A stretch of DNA of 64,000 nt from an uncultured Eubacteriales bacterium (GTDB lineage: Bacteria; Bacillota; Clostridia; Christensenellales; Aristaeellaceae). Numbering within the stretch: the first letter of the stretch is position 1; each line of letters begins with the position of its first letter. Location: NCBI GenBank assembly GCA_900553315.1, contig USCW01000001.1, positions 1 through 64,000 on the forward strand. The letters run 5' to 3'. Positions 16,693 through 25,368 of this stretch are shown here, one piece after another. Below the pieces are notes generated by a model. The model worked only from the letters and a program-made list of their open reading frames with translations, was not told the DNA's origin and searched no databases. Position numbers and translations under genes: made by a program.

Positions 16693-17852
16693 GCTTCTTC
16701 ATTGAAACAAGTTGGGGAAGTCTGCTCAAATGGGGCGAAGAGCTCTGTGGGGATCGTGTAGAACTAGTCAAGCAAGAGGACGGCGTACTGCTGGTACTGT
16801 CGGATGGTCTGGGCTCCGGCGTAAAGGCAAATATTTTGGCCGGATTGACCAGCAAGATCATCACCTCCATGGTAACGGCGGGCGCTGAGCTCAAGGATGT
16901 CGTGGATACGATTGCTTCTACGCTCCCGGTCTGTAAGGTACGCGAGGTGGCGTATTCGACCTTTACTATGATGCAGGTGGATCATGAAGGCAATGCGTAT
17001 CTGGTGGAGTTTGATAATCCGACAGTTATTCTGTTACGCAACGGAAAGCGCGTGTTCATCCCGTGGGTGGAGCAGAATATTTCCGGAAAGCAGATTCGAG
17101 AAGCGCATTTGAAGTTGAAACTTGGGGATATTGCGGTCACTTTTTCCGACGGCATTATCCATGCGGGGGTAGGGCGACTGTTGAATCTGGGATGGCAGCA
17201 TGAAAACGTTGTGCAGTTTCTTGAGGAAACATGGCAAGTAGATGACACGGCTTATGACGTGCAGCATCGATTGCTGAATGAATGCAATAGCCTGTATCAA
17301 GGCCATCCAGGAGATGACACTACAGTTGCAGCACTGCGAATTTGCGTACCAAATCCCTGCTGCGTCATGGTGGGGCCGCCAGTCCATCCGGAGGACGACG
17401 AGGAAGTTGTCGGCGAACTGCTGGCGTGTCCGGGCATTAAAGTAATCTGCGGCGGCACAACGAGCCAGATCGTCAGCAAGAGACTGGGGAAGGAACTGAA
17501 GATTTTGCTTCAGTATATTTCGCCTGACGTACCTCCGATTGCAACGATGGAAGGCATTGATCTGGTAACAGAAGGCGTTGTTACGCTGGGCAAAACGCTG
17601 GAAATTCTGGAGCAGTACGAGGAAACCAAAGCTCCTGAGTTACTTATTGCAAAGAAGGACGGCGCGCATCTGTTGGCAGAAACGCTGGTGGAAAAATGCA
17701 CCTCGGTCAAGTTCATTGTTGGTCGCGCGTTAAATCCGGCGCATCAGAATCCGGATATGCCTATATCGCTTTCAATCAAGCTTCGATTAGTCAAGGATAT
17801 TTCAGAATGCTTGAAGCGGTTAGGCAAGCCCACGACGCTGAAATATTACTAA
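16689..17852 (+). CDS. SpoIIE/PP2C-type serine phosphatase
   Basis: 387 aa. Metal-binding PP2C motifs are visible: LVLSDGLGSG near residue 37, VTFSDGIIHAG near 150 and GHPGDDTTV near 207. The last 150 residues form a separate region (CGGTTSQIVSKRLG and onward) whose function I cannot assign. Such phosphatases dephosphorylate anti-anti-sigma factors or other regulators. Translational coupling to the sensory hydrogenase suggests that H2 or redox state controls its activity. No kinase or anti-anti-sigma partner is in the window. The nearest regulator genes are the ECF pair 370 bases downstream, which normally is not controlled this way. Confidence 0.85.
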   Translation: MSFFIETSWGSLLKWGEELCGDRVELVKQEDGVLLVLSDGLGSGVKANILAGLTSKIITSMVTAGAELKDVVDTIASTLPVCKVREVAYSTFTMMQVDHEGNAYLVEFDNPTVILLRNGKRVFIPWVEQNISGKQIREAHLKLKLGDIAVTFSDGIIHAGVGRLLNLGWQHENVVQFLEETWQVDDTAYDVQHRLLNECNSLYQGHPGDDTTVAALRICVPNPCCVMVGPPVHPEDDEEVVGELLACPGIKVICGGTTSQIVSKRLGKELKILLQYISPDVPPIATMEGIDLVTEGVVTLGKTLEILEQYEETKAPELLIAKKDGAHLLAETLVEKCTSVKFIVGRALNPAHQNPDMPISLSIKLRLVKDISECLKRLGKPTTLKYY

Positions 17853-17879
17853 AAAAAACATGGTGATTCAGCTCCATTC

Positions 17880-17906
17880 AGCTCCATCTGGAAGCTAGAT
17901 GGAGCT
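17880..17906 (+). terminator. hairpin after the hydrogenase cluster
   Basis: AGCTCCATCT pairs perfectly with AGATGGAGCT across a 7-base loop, followed by ATTTCC. The T run is weak, but the position 28 bases after the phosphatase stop fits a terminator. Confidence 0.6.
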
Positions 17907-18219
17907 ATTTCCATATATATAAAGCAAACTTTGGTATTATTTCAAACTCATTTACAGACTATGGTTTATAGAAACCATGTTCTATGAGCGCACGCCGCGT
18001 CCAACAAAAGGAACTTGTTTCGCAAAAGGGTCTGTGCTATAATCGTGTCGTATATTACAGAAGAATGCGGAATGACGGGTACGCCGCATATAAGCGGTTG
18101 TATTTGGAAGCCGAAAAAGCGGCGCTTCCGTAAAATTCACTGCGTCATAGAAAGTTGTGCAAATCTTCATGAATTTGTTACAACTTTGATGAAACGAAAA
18201 GGGAAGGAATATCGTTTGA
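17907..18219. other. intergenic region before the sigma factor gene
   Basis: This non-coding stretch contains a promoter (18015-18043) and a leader of about 175 bases. I see no riboswitch-like structure, and the short frames in it have no ribosome binding site. Confidence 0.5.
18015..18043 (+). promoter_or_regulatory. promoter of the ECF sigma/anti-sigma pair
   Basis: TTGTTT (18015-18020), a 17-base spacer, then TATAAT (18038-18043). It looks like a housekeeping sigma-A promoter rather than the AAC/CGT type often used in ECF autoregulation. Confidence 0.6.
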
Positions 18220-18756
18220 ATGGATGAGCAACGCAGGAGGGCTTCGGATGGAGCATATCACGCGGGCGATGCGGCGTATTTTGAACGAATGTATGAGCAG
18301 TACGCTACGGACGTTTTGCGCGTGAGTTACTTTTATCTGGGAGATCGGCAGAAGGCAGAGGACGTGTGTCAGGATGTATTTGTCCGGCTCATTACGAATG
18401 CGCCCGTTTTGCCAGAGGGTAAGGAAAAGGCGTGGCTGCTCAAGGTAGCCCTGAATCGCTGCCGCGACCTATGGCGCGGCGCTTGGGTGAAGCGGGTGGT
18501 GCTGGGTAGTCCGGCCTTTGAGCTGGTGCCCGCCCCGGATGAAATCGGCAAGCTGACGGATCAGCAGGAGTTGATGAGCGCCATTCATCAGCTGCCGACG
18601 ACCTTCCGTGAGGTTATCCTGCTGCATTATTATCAGGGATACGGCATAACGGAGATAGCGGAGATGATGAACTTGCCGGAGGGCACGATTTCGAGCCGCT
18701 TGTCGCGGGGAAGAAAGAAACTGGAGTCTATTTTGAAAGAAGGGGATGCCCGGTGA
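18220..18756 (+). CDS. ECF-type RNA polymerase sigma factor
   Basis: 178 aa. Region 2 includes YEQYATDVLRVSYFYLGD and AEDVCQDVFVRL. Region 4 is LPTTFREVILLHYYQGYGITEI followed by MNLPEGTISSRLSRGRKKL, as in ECF (SigM/SigW-like) factors. There is no region 3, as expected for the class. The ATG at 18220 lies ten bases after AAGGAA. The last bases overlap the next gene (GTGA), which encodes a membrane protein likely to be its anti-sigma factor. Confidence 0.92.
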   Translation: MDEQRRRASDGAYHAGDAAYFERMYEQYATDVLRVSYFYLGDRQKAEDVCQDVFVRLITNAPVLPEGKEKAWLLKVALNRCRDLWRGAWVKRVVLGSPAFELVPAPDEIGKLTDQQELMSAIHQLPTTFREVILLHYYQGYGITEIAEMMNLPEGTISSRLSRGRKKLESILKEGDAR

Positions 18757-19697
18757 AGAATCTGGAAAGCTTGCCAGAGGTGGCAGAAAAGGGACTTGGC
18801 GGCTTAACAGCCGGGCAAGAGTTGAAGTACCGCATCCTGAATGCGGCACGGGAAGAAAAGCCGACTGAACGTCATTTTCATATTCCGGCTTGGGTTCCGG
18901 CGGTTTGCTGTGCGTTGGTGCTGGCGGTGGGCATGATTTTTGCTTTGCCGCAGCTGACCGGGACGGTCAAGGATGAAGATGATGCCGGTATCGTCCTGCG
19001 CAGTCAGCGGGCCGGTGAAGCGACCTCCGTGCCGCAGATGCGCGGAGATTTGCCGGCCGGTGCGGTGAAGCTGTCGAAGACAGGAAGCACGCCAAGCTAT
19101 CGCAGCATTTGGGAAGATGCGTCTAACGGCAGTTTCCCGATGGTGGGCGTAAACGGTCGTTACTATCGGATGCTCAGCAATCCGACCTCTATCGGATCGG
19201 AGCTGCTGGGCGGCAGCTTGGGTACGGTTGAGGAGTTCACCTCCGAACCTGCGCTTTCTAATGCAGATTCTGCAATGAGCAACAAAGTCGCGCAGGGCGA
19301 AACCATTTATACTATTAGCGGTATGGATGGCACGTTGGTTGCGGCTGCTGTTGATGGAAGCTATCGTGTTTTCCAGCGCGTGGGCTTTAATGGCAGTTCT
19401 GTTAAGGGCAATGAGAGCTTGGCAGATACCTTGCAGGTTCGAGGCCATGTAATGGCTGTGGAGCTAAGCGGCGTTGGCACGATTACAGATCAAAATACTG
19501 CGGAAAGCTTGGTAGACACGTTGTTGGACAACGCCTCCTTCGAGAGCAGCGGTTCCGTGAGTGGCTCGCAGTCGCTGCTGATTCAGTTGGATAACGGCAT
19601 TACTGTTCAGATGGCAGTGAAGGACGATAAGTTGAGCGCTTGCGGCACATGGAGTTGTCCTGAATTTATTGATGCGTTTACAAACGCAATGCAGTAA
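18753..19697 (+). CDS. membrane protein, probable anti-sigma factor
   Basis: 314 aa with a GTG start overlapping the sigma factor stop. A cytoplasmic N-terminus of about 46 residues is followed by one helix (WVPAVCCALVLAVGMIFALP) and about 240 extracytoplasmic residues with no motif I know. The topology and coupling fit a transmembrane anti-sigma factor that holds the ECF sigma factor at the membrane. No zinc-binding HxxxCxxC motif is present at the N-terminus, so it is not a ZAS-type protein. Confidence 0.65.
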   Translation: MKNLESLPEVAEKGLGGLTAGQELKYRILNAAREEKPTERHFHIPAWVPAVCCALVLAVGMIFALPQLTGTVKDEDDAGIVLRSQRAGEATSVPQMRGDLPAGAVKLSKTGSTPSYRSIWEDASNGSFPMVGVNGRYYRMLSNPTSIGSELLGGSLGTVEEFTSEPALSNADSAMSNKVAQGETIYTISGMDGTLVAAAVDGSYRVFQRVGFNGSSVKGNESLADTLQVRGHVMAVELSGVGTITDQNTAESLVDTLLDNASFESSGSVSGSQSLLIQLDNGITVQMAVKDDKLSACGTWSCPEFIDAFTNAMQ

Positions 19698-19702
19698 CCA
19701 AG

Positions 19703-19750
19703 AAAAGCCTCGAAGCGCTGTTCTTACCAGAACACGGTTCGAAGCTTTTT
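19703..19750 (+). terminator. terminator after the sigma/anti-sigma pair
   Basis: An inverted repeat runs from AAAAGCCTCGAA to TTCGAAGCTTTTT and ends in a five-base T run, directly after the anti-sigma gene stop. Confidence 0.75.
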
Positions 19751-19760
19751 ATATAGGCAA

Positions 19761-19798
19761 AGAAGAGGTTGGAAGTTTGTGTGCTTCCAACCTCTTCT
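19761..19798 (-). terminator. strong hairpin at the end of the converging gene
   Basis: A perfect 15-bp stem, AGAAGAGGTTGGAAG pairing with CTTCCAACCTCTTCT, lies three bases from the stop of the minus-strand coiled-coil gene. It separates two converging transcripts. Confidence 0.7.
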
Positions 19799-19801
19799 GT
19801 A

Positions 19802-20599
19802 TTAAGGAACCTTGTATTCGTCAGGTTTTTCGCTGCTGAAATCGTCGGGATTTTCGTCTATAACGGGTTCGCTGCTGTCAGTTTCTGCAACAGTAGCCTC
19901 TGCCTCTTCCTCTGAATCCATAGCTTCTTCCTCCAGAGTATCGGCTTTCGCTGTGTTTGGAGTCTGTGCATCCTCCGGCACAACAAGTGTAGGCGCTGCA
20001 TGTTCCGCAGCCGGCTTTTCAGAAGCCTCCTCTTTGACGGCTTTCATCGGCTGTTCAGGCTTGTCGGCGGGCTTTGCACTGCGATTATTCGTCAGGGAAG
20101 AAATTGCGCTGCCTAGGGCGTTGCCTACAGACTTCAGCGTACTGCCGATCGTGTCGATCACCGCATCTGCTTTTTTTGAGATTTCGGACTTCTTGGCGGT
20201 TTCTTCGACCTGCTGTGCAGCTTTGTCTACCTTTTGCGCGACCTCATCAATGGTCGGCACATCCGTCTGCTGGGGCGCATCGTCGGCAGCCTTCTGAGCT
20301 TGCTCATCTGCAGTCTTGATACCTGCAAAGCGTTCGGTACGAATGGCGTTAAGCTGTGCATCTACCTGACTGAGCTCCTCCAACTGTTTGGCCAGCTCAT
20401 CAGGGAAGCTTTCGCCCTTTTGCCAGAGCGCATAGGCCCGTGCGCCAAAGTCCGAGAGAATCTCCCTGCGACGATTGACCAAATTCATTTCATTAACCTT
20501 ATATCGGGTATTGTCTGCAATATTGCTGGCGGTGTTCCCGATGGCTTCCATGCTTTTCAGCCATGCTTTTTTCATTTTATTGTTGAGATCTGATGCCAT
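19802..20599 (-). CDS. helical protein with an acidic, low-complexity C-terminus, unknown function
   Basis: 265 aa, not recognised as a named family. The first 85 residues are helical and conserved-looking (NTRYKVNEMNLVNRRREILS, then LWQKGESFPDELAKQLEEL) and resemble small clostridial coiled-coil proteins. The remaining residues are rich in Ala, Glu, Asp and Lys with coiled-coil stretches (DEVAQKVDKAAQQVEETAKK). There is no signal peptide or membrane helix. The ATG follows AAGGATGG. It stands alone between two terminators or gaps. Confidence 0.7.
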   Translation of the reverse strand: MASDLNNKMKKAWLKSMEAIGNTASNIADNTRYKVNEMNLVNRRREILSDFGARAYALWQKGESFPDELAKQLEELSQVDAQLNAIRTERFAGIKTADEQAQKAADDAPQQTDVPTIDEVAQKVDKAAQQVEETAKKSEISKKADAVIDTIGSTLKSVGNALGSAISSLTNNRSAKPADKPEQPMKAVKEEASEKPAAEHAAPTLVVPEDAQTPNTAKADTLEEEAMDSEEEAEATVAETDSSEPVIDENPDDFSSEKPDEYKVP

Positions 20600-20756
20600 C
20601 GAATATCCATCCTTTCTTAATGCTTCAGGGAATCAACGGCCGATACGGCGGCTTGGTCTCTGCGAAGTCTATGAAACATCTTCGCAGAATAGCATTTCTT
20701 GCAGACTGCACTTGAATCCTGCCATTCTCAGGAAAGATTCATCAGGAATTAACATT

Positions 20757-21626
20757 TTACCAATAGAGCATCAGTTGCCCTGGCAAAACAGCGAAATCTG
20801 CCTCGCCCATGGTGAAGATTTCTCCATCCACGTTCAGGCGCATTCCGGGCGCAACTAACTTTATTTTCTTGCAGCGCAGATGCTTGGAGATTGGCAGCGT
20901 CAATAGCTTGCCGGACATCAGTGCGGGTAGATAGCGGACAATGCGGCGGCGAGGAACATTTTGAACGATCAGCAGGTCGAGCAGACCGTCGCCGGGGTCG
21001 GCTGCAGGACAAATTGGGATGCCGCCGCCGATAAAACGACCATTAGCAATGGTGCATACCAGCGCATCCTGCTCCATAGGTTTGCCATCAATCTCAAGCT
21101 GTACATGGACAGGCGCATAATGGAAAATGGCGCGAATCAGTCCGATCATATAAGGAAGCAACCCGCGGGCGTACTTCTTGGCAGATTCTGCAAAATCCAG
21201 CACCATCACATCGAAGCCTGTGCCGCAGACGTTCAAGAACATGCGGTCATTCAGACGGCCAATGTCAATTGGTCTCGCCGTATGCTCCAGAATAAACGTA
21301 AGAGCCTCCAGCGGATCCTTGGGCGTTTTCGTTGTTTTGATGAAATCGTTTCCTGTGCCGGCAGGAATCATGCCCAATGGCTTGCCGGTATTCATCAACC
21401 CACACGCCACTTCGTAGGCGGTGCCGTCGCCGCCTACCGAAAGAACGGCGGTGCAATCCTCTTGTGCGGCTGCTTGCTGAGCAAGCTCGGTAGCGTGCCC
21501 GGGGCGTTCCGTGTAGCAGAAACGGTGGGGAACACCGCGCTTTTCAAGTTCAGTACGCAGCTGCTCGGCAACTTTTTGCGCATAGCCGTTTCCGGCTGTG
21601 GGATTCACGATTAAGGTAAGCATCAT
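20757..21626 (-). CDS. YegS/BmrU-family lipid (diacylglycerol-type) kinase
   Basis: 289 aa. The diacylglycerol kinase catalytic motif is visible as LSVGGDGTAYEV, with the N-terminal LIVNPTAGNG and the later PAGTGNDF, all standard for the family. It phosphorylates diacylglycerol or a related lipid at the membrane and recycles it to phosphatidic acid. The start is one of two adjacent ATGs behind AGGAG. It diverges from the DUF1653 gene. Confidence 0.93.
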   Translation of the reverse strand: MMLTLIVNPTAGNGYAQKVAEQLRTELEKRGVPHRFCYTERPGHATELAQQAAAQEDCTAVLSVGGDGTAYEVACGLMNTGKPLGMIPAGTGNDFIKTTKTPKDPLEALTFILEHTARPIDIGRLNDRMFLNVCGTGFDVMVLDFAESAKKYARGLLPYMIGLIRAIFHYAPVHVQLEIDGKPMEQDALVCTIANGRFIGGGIPICPAADPGDGLLDLLIVQNVPRRRIVRYLPALMSGKLLTLPISKHLRCKKIKLVAPGMRLNVDGEIFTMGEADFAVLPGQLMLYW

Positions 21627-21775
21627 TGGGCATCTTCTCCTGCAAACGTTTACAACGGTATGGACAAAAGCAGTCCCTCAAAAAGTCCTATTTTTTTGCA
21701 ACATGTCCTAGTATGCGACAGATACCGGGATTTTGTCAATCTTTTTTTGTCGCTTTTCCTTTGTAAAAAGCAGGA

Positions 21776-21804
21776 TTGACAGCGGGTACAGAGCCGCTTA
21801 TAAT
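21776..21804 (+). promoter_or_regulatory. consensus promoter of the DUF1653 gene
   Basis: TTGACA (21776-21781), a 17-base spacer and TATAAT (21799-21804) match the sigma-A consensus exactly. Confidence 0.85.
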
Positions 21805-21844
21805 CCTATGCAGGAAATGCATTGGGCAGGAGTGTGACTCTACC

Positions 21845-22096
21845 ATGAAGCGAGGCGTGTATCGCCATTTCAAGGGAAATCTGTATCAGCTGCTGGACGT
21901 TGCGCGGCATTCGGAAACAGGAGAGAAAATGGTGATCTATCGTGCGCTGTACGGCGAACGTGGCCTATGGGTTCGCCCGAGTGCCATGTGGGATGAGGTG
22001 ATTGAGCGCGACGGTCGGCAATATCGGCGTTTTACCTATGTGGCAGACGATGAAGCCACGGCGCGGAAACTGCTGGATGCAAATGGGTTTTCTTGA
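21845..22096 (+). CDS. DUF1653-family small protein
   Basis: 83 aa. The family pattern is clear: GVYRHFKGNLYQLLDVARHSE, then TGEKMVIYRALYGE, then WVRPSAMWDEV. The function of DUF1653 is unknown. It is a common stand-alone small domain in bacteria. The start is the ATG at 21845; a reading frame reaching back to 21776 would begin inside the promoter. Confidence 0.88.
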   Translation: MKRGVYRHFKGNLYQLLDVARHSETGEKMVIYRALYGERGLWVRPSAMWDEVIERDGRQYRRFTYVADDEATARKLLDANGFS

Positions 22097-22114
22097 CAAA
22101 TTTCTTGCGAGGGC

Positions 22115-22143
22115 TTGTCTTTTTCCTGCCAATGTGTTATGAT
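22115..22143 (+). promoter_or_regulatory. promoter of secG
   Basis: TTGTCT (22115-22120), a 17-base spacer, TATGAT (22138-22143). The secG start follows 32 bases later. Confidence 0.65.
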
Positions 22144-22174
22144 GAATAAGCTGATTTCGAGGAGGTTGTGTGCA

Positions 22175-22420
22175 ATGAACGTTCTTTCTGTTATATTTTC
22201 TGTGGTGATCGTGGTGGCTGCGCTGATTATGATTGTGACTGTGCTGCTTCAGCAGGGCAATGTGAGCGGTATGGGGGCGATTTCTGGTCAGCTGGATAAT
22301 TATTTTAGCAAGAACAAGGCCAAGACTGTTGAGGCGAAGCTGGCGCTCATCACGAAGATCAGCGCGGCGGTGTTCGTGGTGCTGTCTCTGGCGCTGCTGG
22401 TAGTGAACAAGCTCGCCTAA
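22175..22420 (+). CDS. secG: SecG, protein translocase subunit
   Basis: 81 aa with two membrane helices (about 3-25 and 58-78) joined by the typical SecG segment VLLQQGNVSGMGAISGQ. It supports SecYEG-mediated export. The ATG at 22175 follows AGGAGG. In many Firmicutes secG precedes rnr and smpB, but here it stands alone behind its own promoter and terminator. Confidence 0.93.
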   Translation: MNVLSVIFSVVIVVAALIMIVTVLLQQGNVSGMGAISGQLDNYFSKNKAKTVEAKLALITKISAAVFVVLSLALLVVNKLA

Positions 22421-22444
22421 GCAATAGGCATTCGTTCATGAAGT

Positions 22445-22486
22445 AAAGCGGAGAGCTTTCTCATTGGAAGCCCTCCGCTTTTGTTT
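22445..22486 (+). terminator. terminator of secG
   Basis: AAAGCGGAG (22445-22453) pairs with CTCCGCTTT (22473-22481), followed by TGTTT. Confidence 0.7.
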
Positions 22487-22687
22487 ATCCGAATGCGCAT
22501 AGAAATAGGAATTTGTTTTTTTCTGACGCATTCTTTTACTGGTATAAATGGGAAAAATATGGTACAATTTATTTAGATGCCGCTGTAGTAAACAGAGCCA
22601 TGGAAAGCGTATCCCTTGACTGACTGGATGCTTTTTGAAAAGGGCGCGGCGTTTTTTGTTTGAATGAACAGAAGGAGAGCAGACGCT

Positions 22688-23017
22688 ATGTTTACGCCAC
22701 GGGTGCAGAATGCACAAACGGATTTATTGGTTCAGGCGATGCTGTCGCTGGACAGCGAGGAAGAAGCTTATCGTTTTTTTGAGGACGTCTGTACGATTGC
22801 AGAGTTTAAGAGCATTTCTCAGCGGCTTGAGGTTGCGGTATTGCTGCGCCAGGGCGTGACGTATCAGGAAATCGTAAAACGGACAGGCGCTTCTTCGACG
22901 ACTATCAGCAGGGTCAACCGTGCGCTGCTCTACGGTGCGGACGGATATCATCGCGTGCTGGATAAGCTTGATGAAAAGCATCTGCTGCCGGAGCGGCGTT
23001 CCGCCGAGGAAAAATAA
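22688..23017 (+). CDS. YerC/YecD-family TrpR-like DNA-binding protein
   Basis: 109 aa. The helix-turn-helix is GVTYQEIVKRTGASSTTISRV, with the family N-terminus and the stretch FFEDVCTIAEFKSISQRL. YerC proteins are Trp-repressor relatives of unclear function, often placed just before pcrA in Firmicutes, as here (60 bases). The start is the ATG at 22688 after AAGGAG. Confidence 0.9.
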   Translation: MFTPRVQNAQTDLLVQAMLSLDSEEEAYRFFEDVCTIAEFKSISQRLEVAVLLRQGVTYQEIVKRTGASSTTISRVNRALLYGADGYHRVLDKLDEKHLLPERRSAEEK

Positions 23018-23077
23018 GAACAGGATAGAGTTATTCCTTTGCTAAAGGACAGCTCATGCAGATAAGGAGCGGCGAAA

Positions 23078-25366
23078 ATGGATTTAAGCATGTTGAATCC
23101 CGAACAGCGATTGGCTGCGGAAACCTTAGAGGGTCCGGTGCTGATTCTTGCGGGCGCAGGAAGCGGCAAGACACGCGCTTTGACGTATCGTGTTGCCAAT
23201 TTGATGGATCATGGCATACCGCCTTGGTCTATTTTGGCGTTGACCTTTACGAACAAGGCAGCCAAAGAAATGCGAGAGCGTATCACGCAGTTGGTGGGCG
23301 AACGAGCGGAAAGCGCATGGATTTCGACCTTCCACTCCACGTGCGCACGCATTCTGCGCAAGGATATTGAAAAGCTGGGGTATACGCGTTCGTTCACAAT
23401 TTATGACGATGATGACCAAAGCTCAGTCATTAAAGACATCCTGAAGCATCAGAATATCGACGAAAAGTTTCTGCCGCCTCGGGAAATCAAGGCGAAGATT
23501 TCCGATGCAAAGAACAAGCTGATGGGCCCGGATGAATGGTTTATGCAGACAGACCGCGATTTCCGCAGTCAGACGCTGCATGATGTGTTTGTGGCCTATG
23601 AAAACCGTCTGAAGGCGGCAAATGCGCTGGATTTCGATGATTTGCTGGTCAAGACGCTTGAGTTGCTTGCCGACCATCCGCCAGTACTGGAAAGCTATCG
23701 GGAACGATTCCATTATGTAATGGTGGATGAATATCAGGATACGAACTATGCGCAGTATATGTTAGTAAAATTACTGACGGATAAAAGCCGAAATCTGTGT
23801 GTGGTGGGCGATGACGACCAGTCCATTTACGGCTGGCGCGGCGCGGATATTCGTAATATTCTGGACTTTGAAAAGGATTATCCTGACGCAAAGGTCATCA
23901 AATTAGAGCAGAATTACCGTTCGACGGCCAACATTCTGGATGCAGCGAATCAGGTGATTGCGCATAACGCGGGCCGCAAAGAGAAGGCGCTGTGGACGGA
24001 GCAGGAGGCCGGCGAGACGATCAAGCTTTTCTGTGCGGGGGATGAACGTGAGGAAGCGGCATGGGTTGCCGACCGCATGAAGAAATTGAACCGGCATGGG
24101 GAAAGCTATGGCAACATGGCGGTGCTGTATCGCACGAATGCGCAGAGCCGTGTGCTGGAAGAAATGCTCATGCGTGCCGGCATTCCCTATAAGGTTTTCG
24201 GTGGCCAGCGCTTCTATGACCGTCGTGAGGTTCGGGATGTTATTGCTTATTTACGTGTGATTGCGAATCCTACCGACGACGTGTCGCTTCGGCGCATCAT
24301 CAATGTGCCGAAGCGTGCCATCGGCGATGCAACCATTGCGGAGCTGGTCGCGCACGCGCAGGCGCAGGATATGCCGCTGTTCAGCGCATTGACCGATCTT
24401 CCTGCAAGCCTTTCTTCCCGTCCGCGCAAATGCGTGACAGACTTCTTCACCATGATGACAACCTTTATGGCTATGAAGGAAACAATGCCGCTCAATGAGT
24501 TCGTGAGTCAACTGGTGGAGCAGACCGGACTACTGGCACAGTATCAGAAGGAGGATTCCGACGAGGCACGCAGCCGTACAGAGAATATTCAAGAATTCTT
24601 GGGCGCGGTGGACGAGTTCACAAAGCAGACGGAAAACGCTACGCTGGAGGAATATCTGGAAAATGTCGCGCTTGTGACGGAGCTGGATCAGGCGGAGGAC
24701 GAAAAGCAATATGTCACGCTGATGACGCTGCACAGCGCGAAGGGCTTGGAATTCCCCGATGTGTTCATCACGGGTATGGAGGAGGGTATTTTCCCTTCCG
24801 GCCGTAGCCTCATGGATGAGAACCGCATGGAGGAGGAGCGTCGGCTGTGCTACGTTGGTATTACACGTGCGCAGAAACGTCTTTTCCTGTCCCGTGCCAG
24901 CCAGCGCATGCTGTATAATCAGGTCAACCACAACGCACCCAGCCGATTCCTTTCGGAAATTCCAGAGCGTCTTTTGGAGGATGAGTGGGAGGCCAAGCGC
25001 AAGCAGACCTTCAAGGATACGTCCACACCTCAGCCGCGAAGCTATACGAGCGGCTACGGCTTGAAATCCACCCCCAGCATAAGTCAGTTGGGGCAGCCTA
25101 AGCTGACGCTGGGCGGCAATATGCTGGAAATCCCCGGCGTGCAAAAGGGCTTTGCGCCCTCCAAAGCGCGTCAGAGCTCCGCTTCGGCGCTCCAAAACCT
25201 TTTCAAGCCCGGTGATCGCGTGATGCACCGCAAGTTTGGCGAGGGAAGCGTCGTGGAGCTGAAGGGAACTGGCGCGGATGCACGGATTGCCATTGAGTTT
25301 ACTGCCTATGGCGTGAAGGAGTTTTCCCTATCCATTGCGCCTATTGTAAAGGTTGAGGAGGAATGA
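23078..25366 (+). CDS. pcrA: PcrA/UvrD-type DNA helicase
   Basis: 762 aa, a superfamily 1A 3'-5' helicase of rolling-circle replication, repair and RecA displacement. Motifs: GAGSGKT (Walker A) at residue 26, FTNKAAKEMRERI (Ia), VDEYQDTN (II), VVGDDDQSIYGWRGAD (III), QNYRS (IV), TLHSAKGLEF (V) and VGITRAQKRL (VI). A C-terminal extension of about 110 residues ends in the PcrA-type beta domain FKPGDRVMHRKFGEGSVV, which contacts RNA polymerase in other species. It is followed by, and coupled to, ligA, the classic Firmicute order. Confidence 0.97.
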   Translation: MDLSMLNPEQRLAAETLEGPVLILAGAGSGKTRALTYRVANLMDHGIPPWSILALTFTNKAAKEMRERITQLVGERAESAWISTFHSTCARILRKDIEKLGYTRSFTIYDDDDQSSVIKDILKHQNIDEKFLPPREIKAKISDAKNKLMGPDEWFMQTDRDFRSQTLHDVFVAYENRLKAANALDFDDLLVKTLELLADHPPVLESYRERFHYVMVDEYQDTNYAQYMLVKLLTDKSRNLCVVGDDDQSIYGWRGADIRNILDFEKDYPDAKVIKLEQNYRSTANILDAANQVIAHNAGRKEKALWTEQEAGETIKLFCAGDEREEAAWVADRMKKLNRHGESYGNMAVLYRTNAQSRVLEEMLMRAGIPYKVFGGQRFYDRREVRDVIAYLRVIANPTDDVSLRRIINVPKRAIGDATIAELVAHAQAQDMPLFSALTDLPASLSSRPRKCVTDFFTMMTTFMAMKETMPLNEFVSQLVEQTGLLAQYQKEDSDEARSRTENIQEFLGAVDEFTKQTENATLEEYLENVALVTELDQAEDEKQYVTLMTLHSAKGLEFPDVFITGMEEGIFPSGRSLMDENRMEEERRLCYVGITRAQKRLFLSRASQRMLYNQVNHNAPSRFLSEIPERLLEDEWEAKRKQTFKDTSTPQPRSYTSGYGLKSTPSISQLGQPKLTLGGNMLEIPGVQKGFAPSKARQSSASALQNLFKPGDRVMHRKFGEGSVVELKGTGADARIAIEFTAYGVKEFSLSIAPIVKVEEE

Positions 25367-25368
25367 CC

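Noticed and set aside
18015..18227. 70-residue frame before the sigma factor
   Set aside because: It begins at a TTG inside the -35 box of the promoter and lacks a ribosome binding site.
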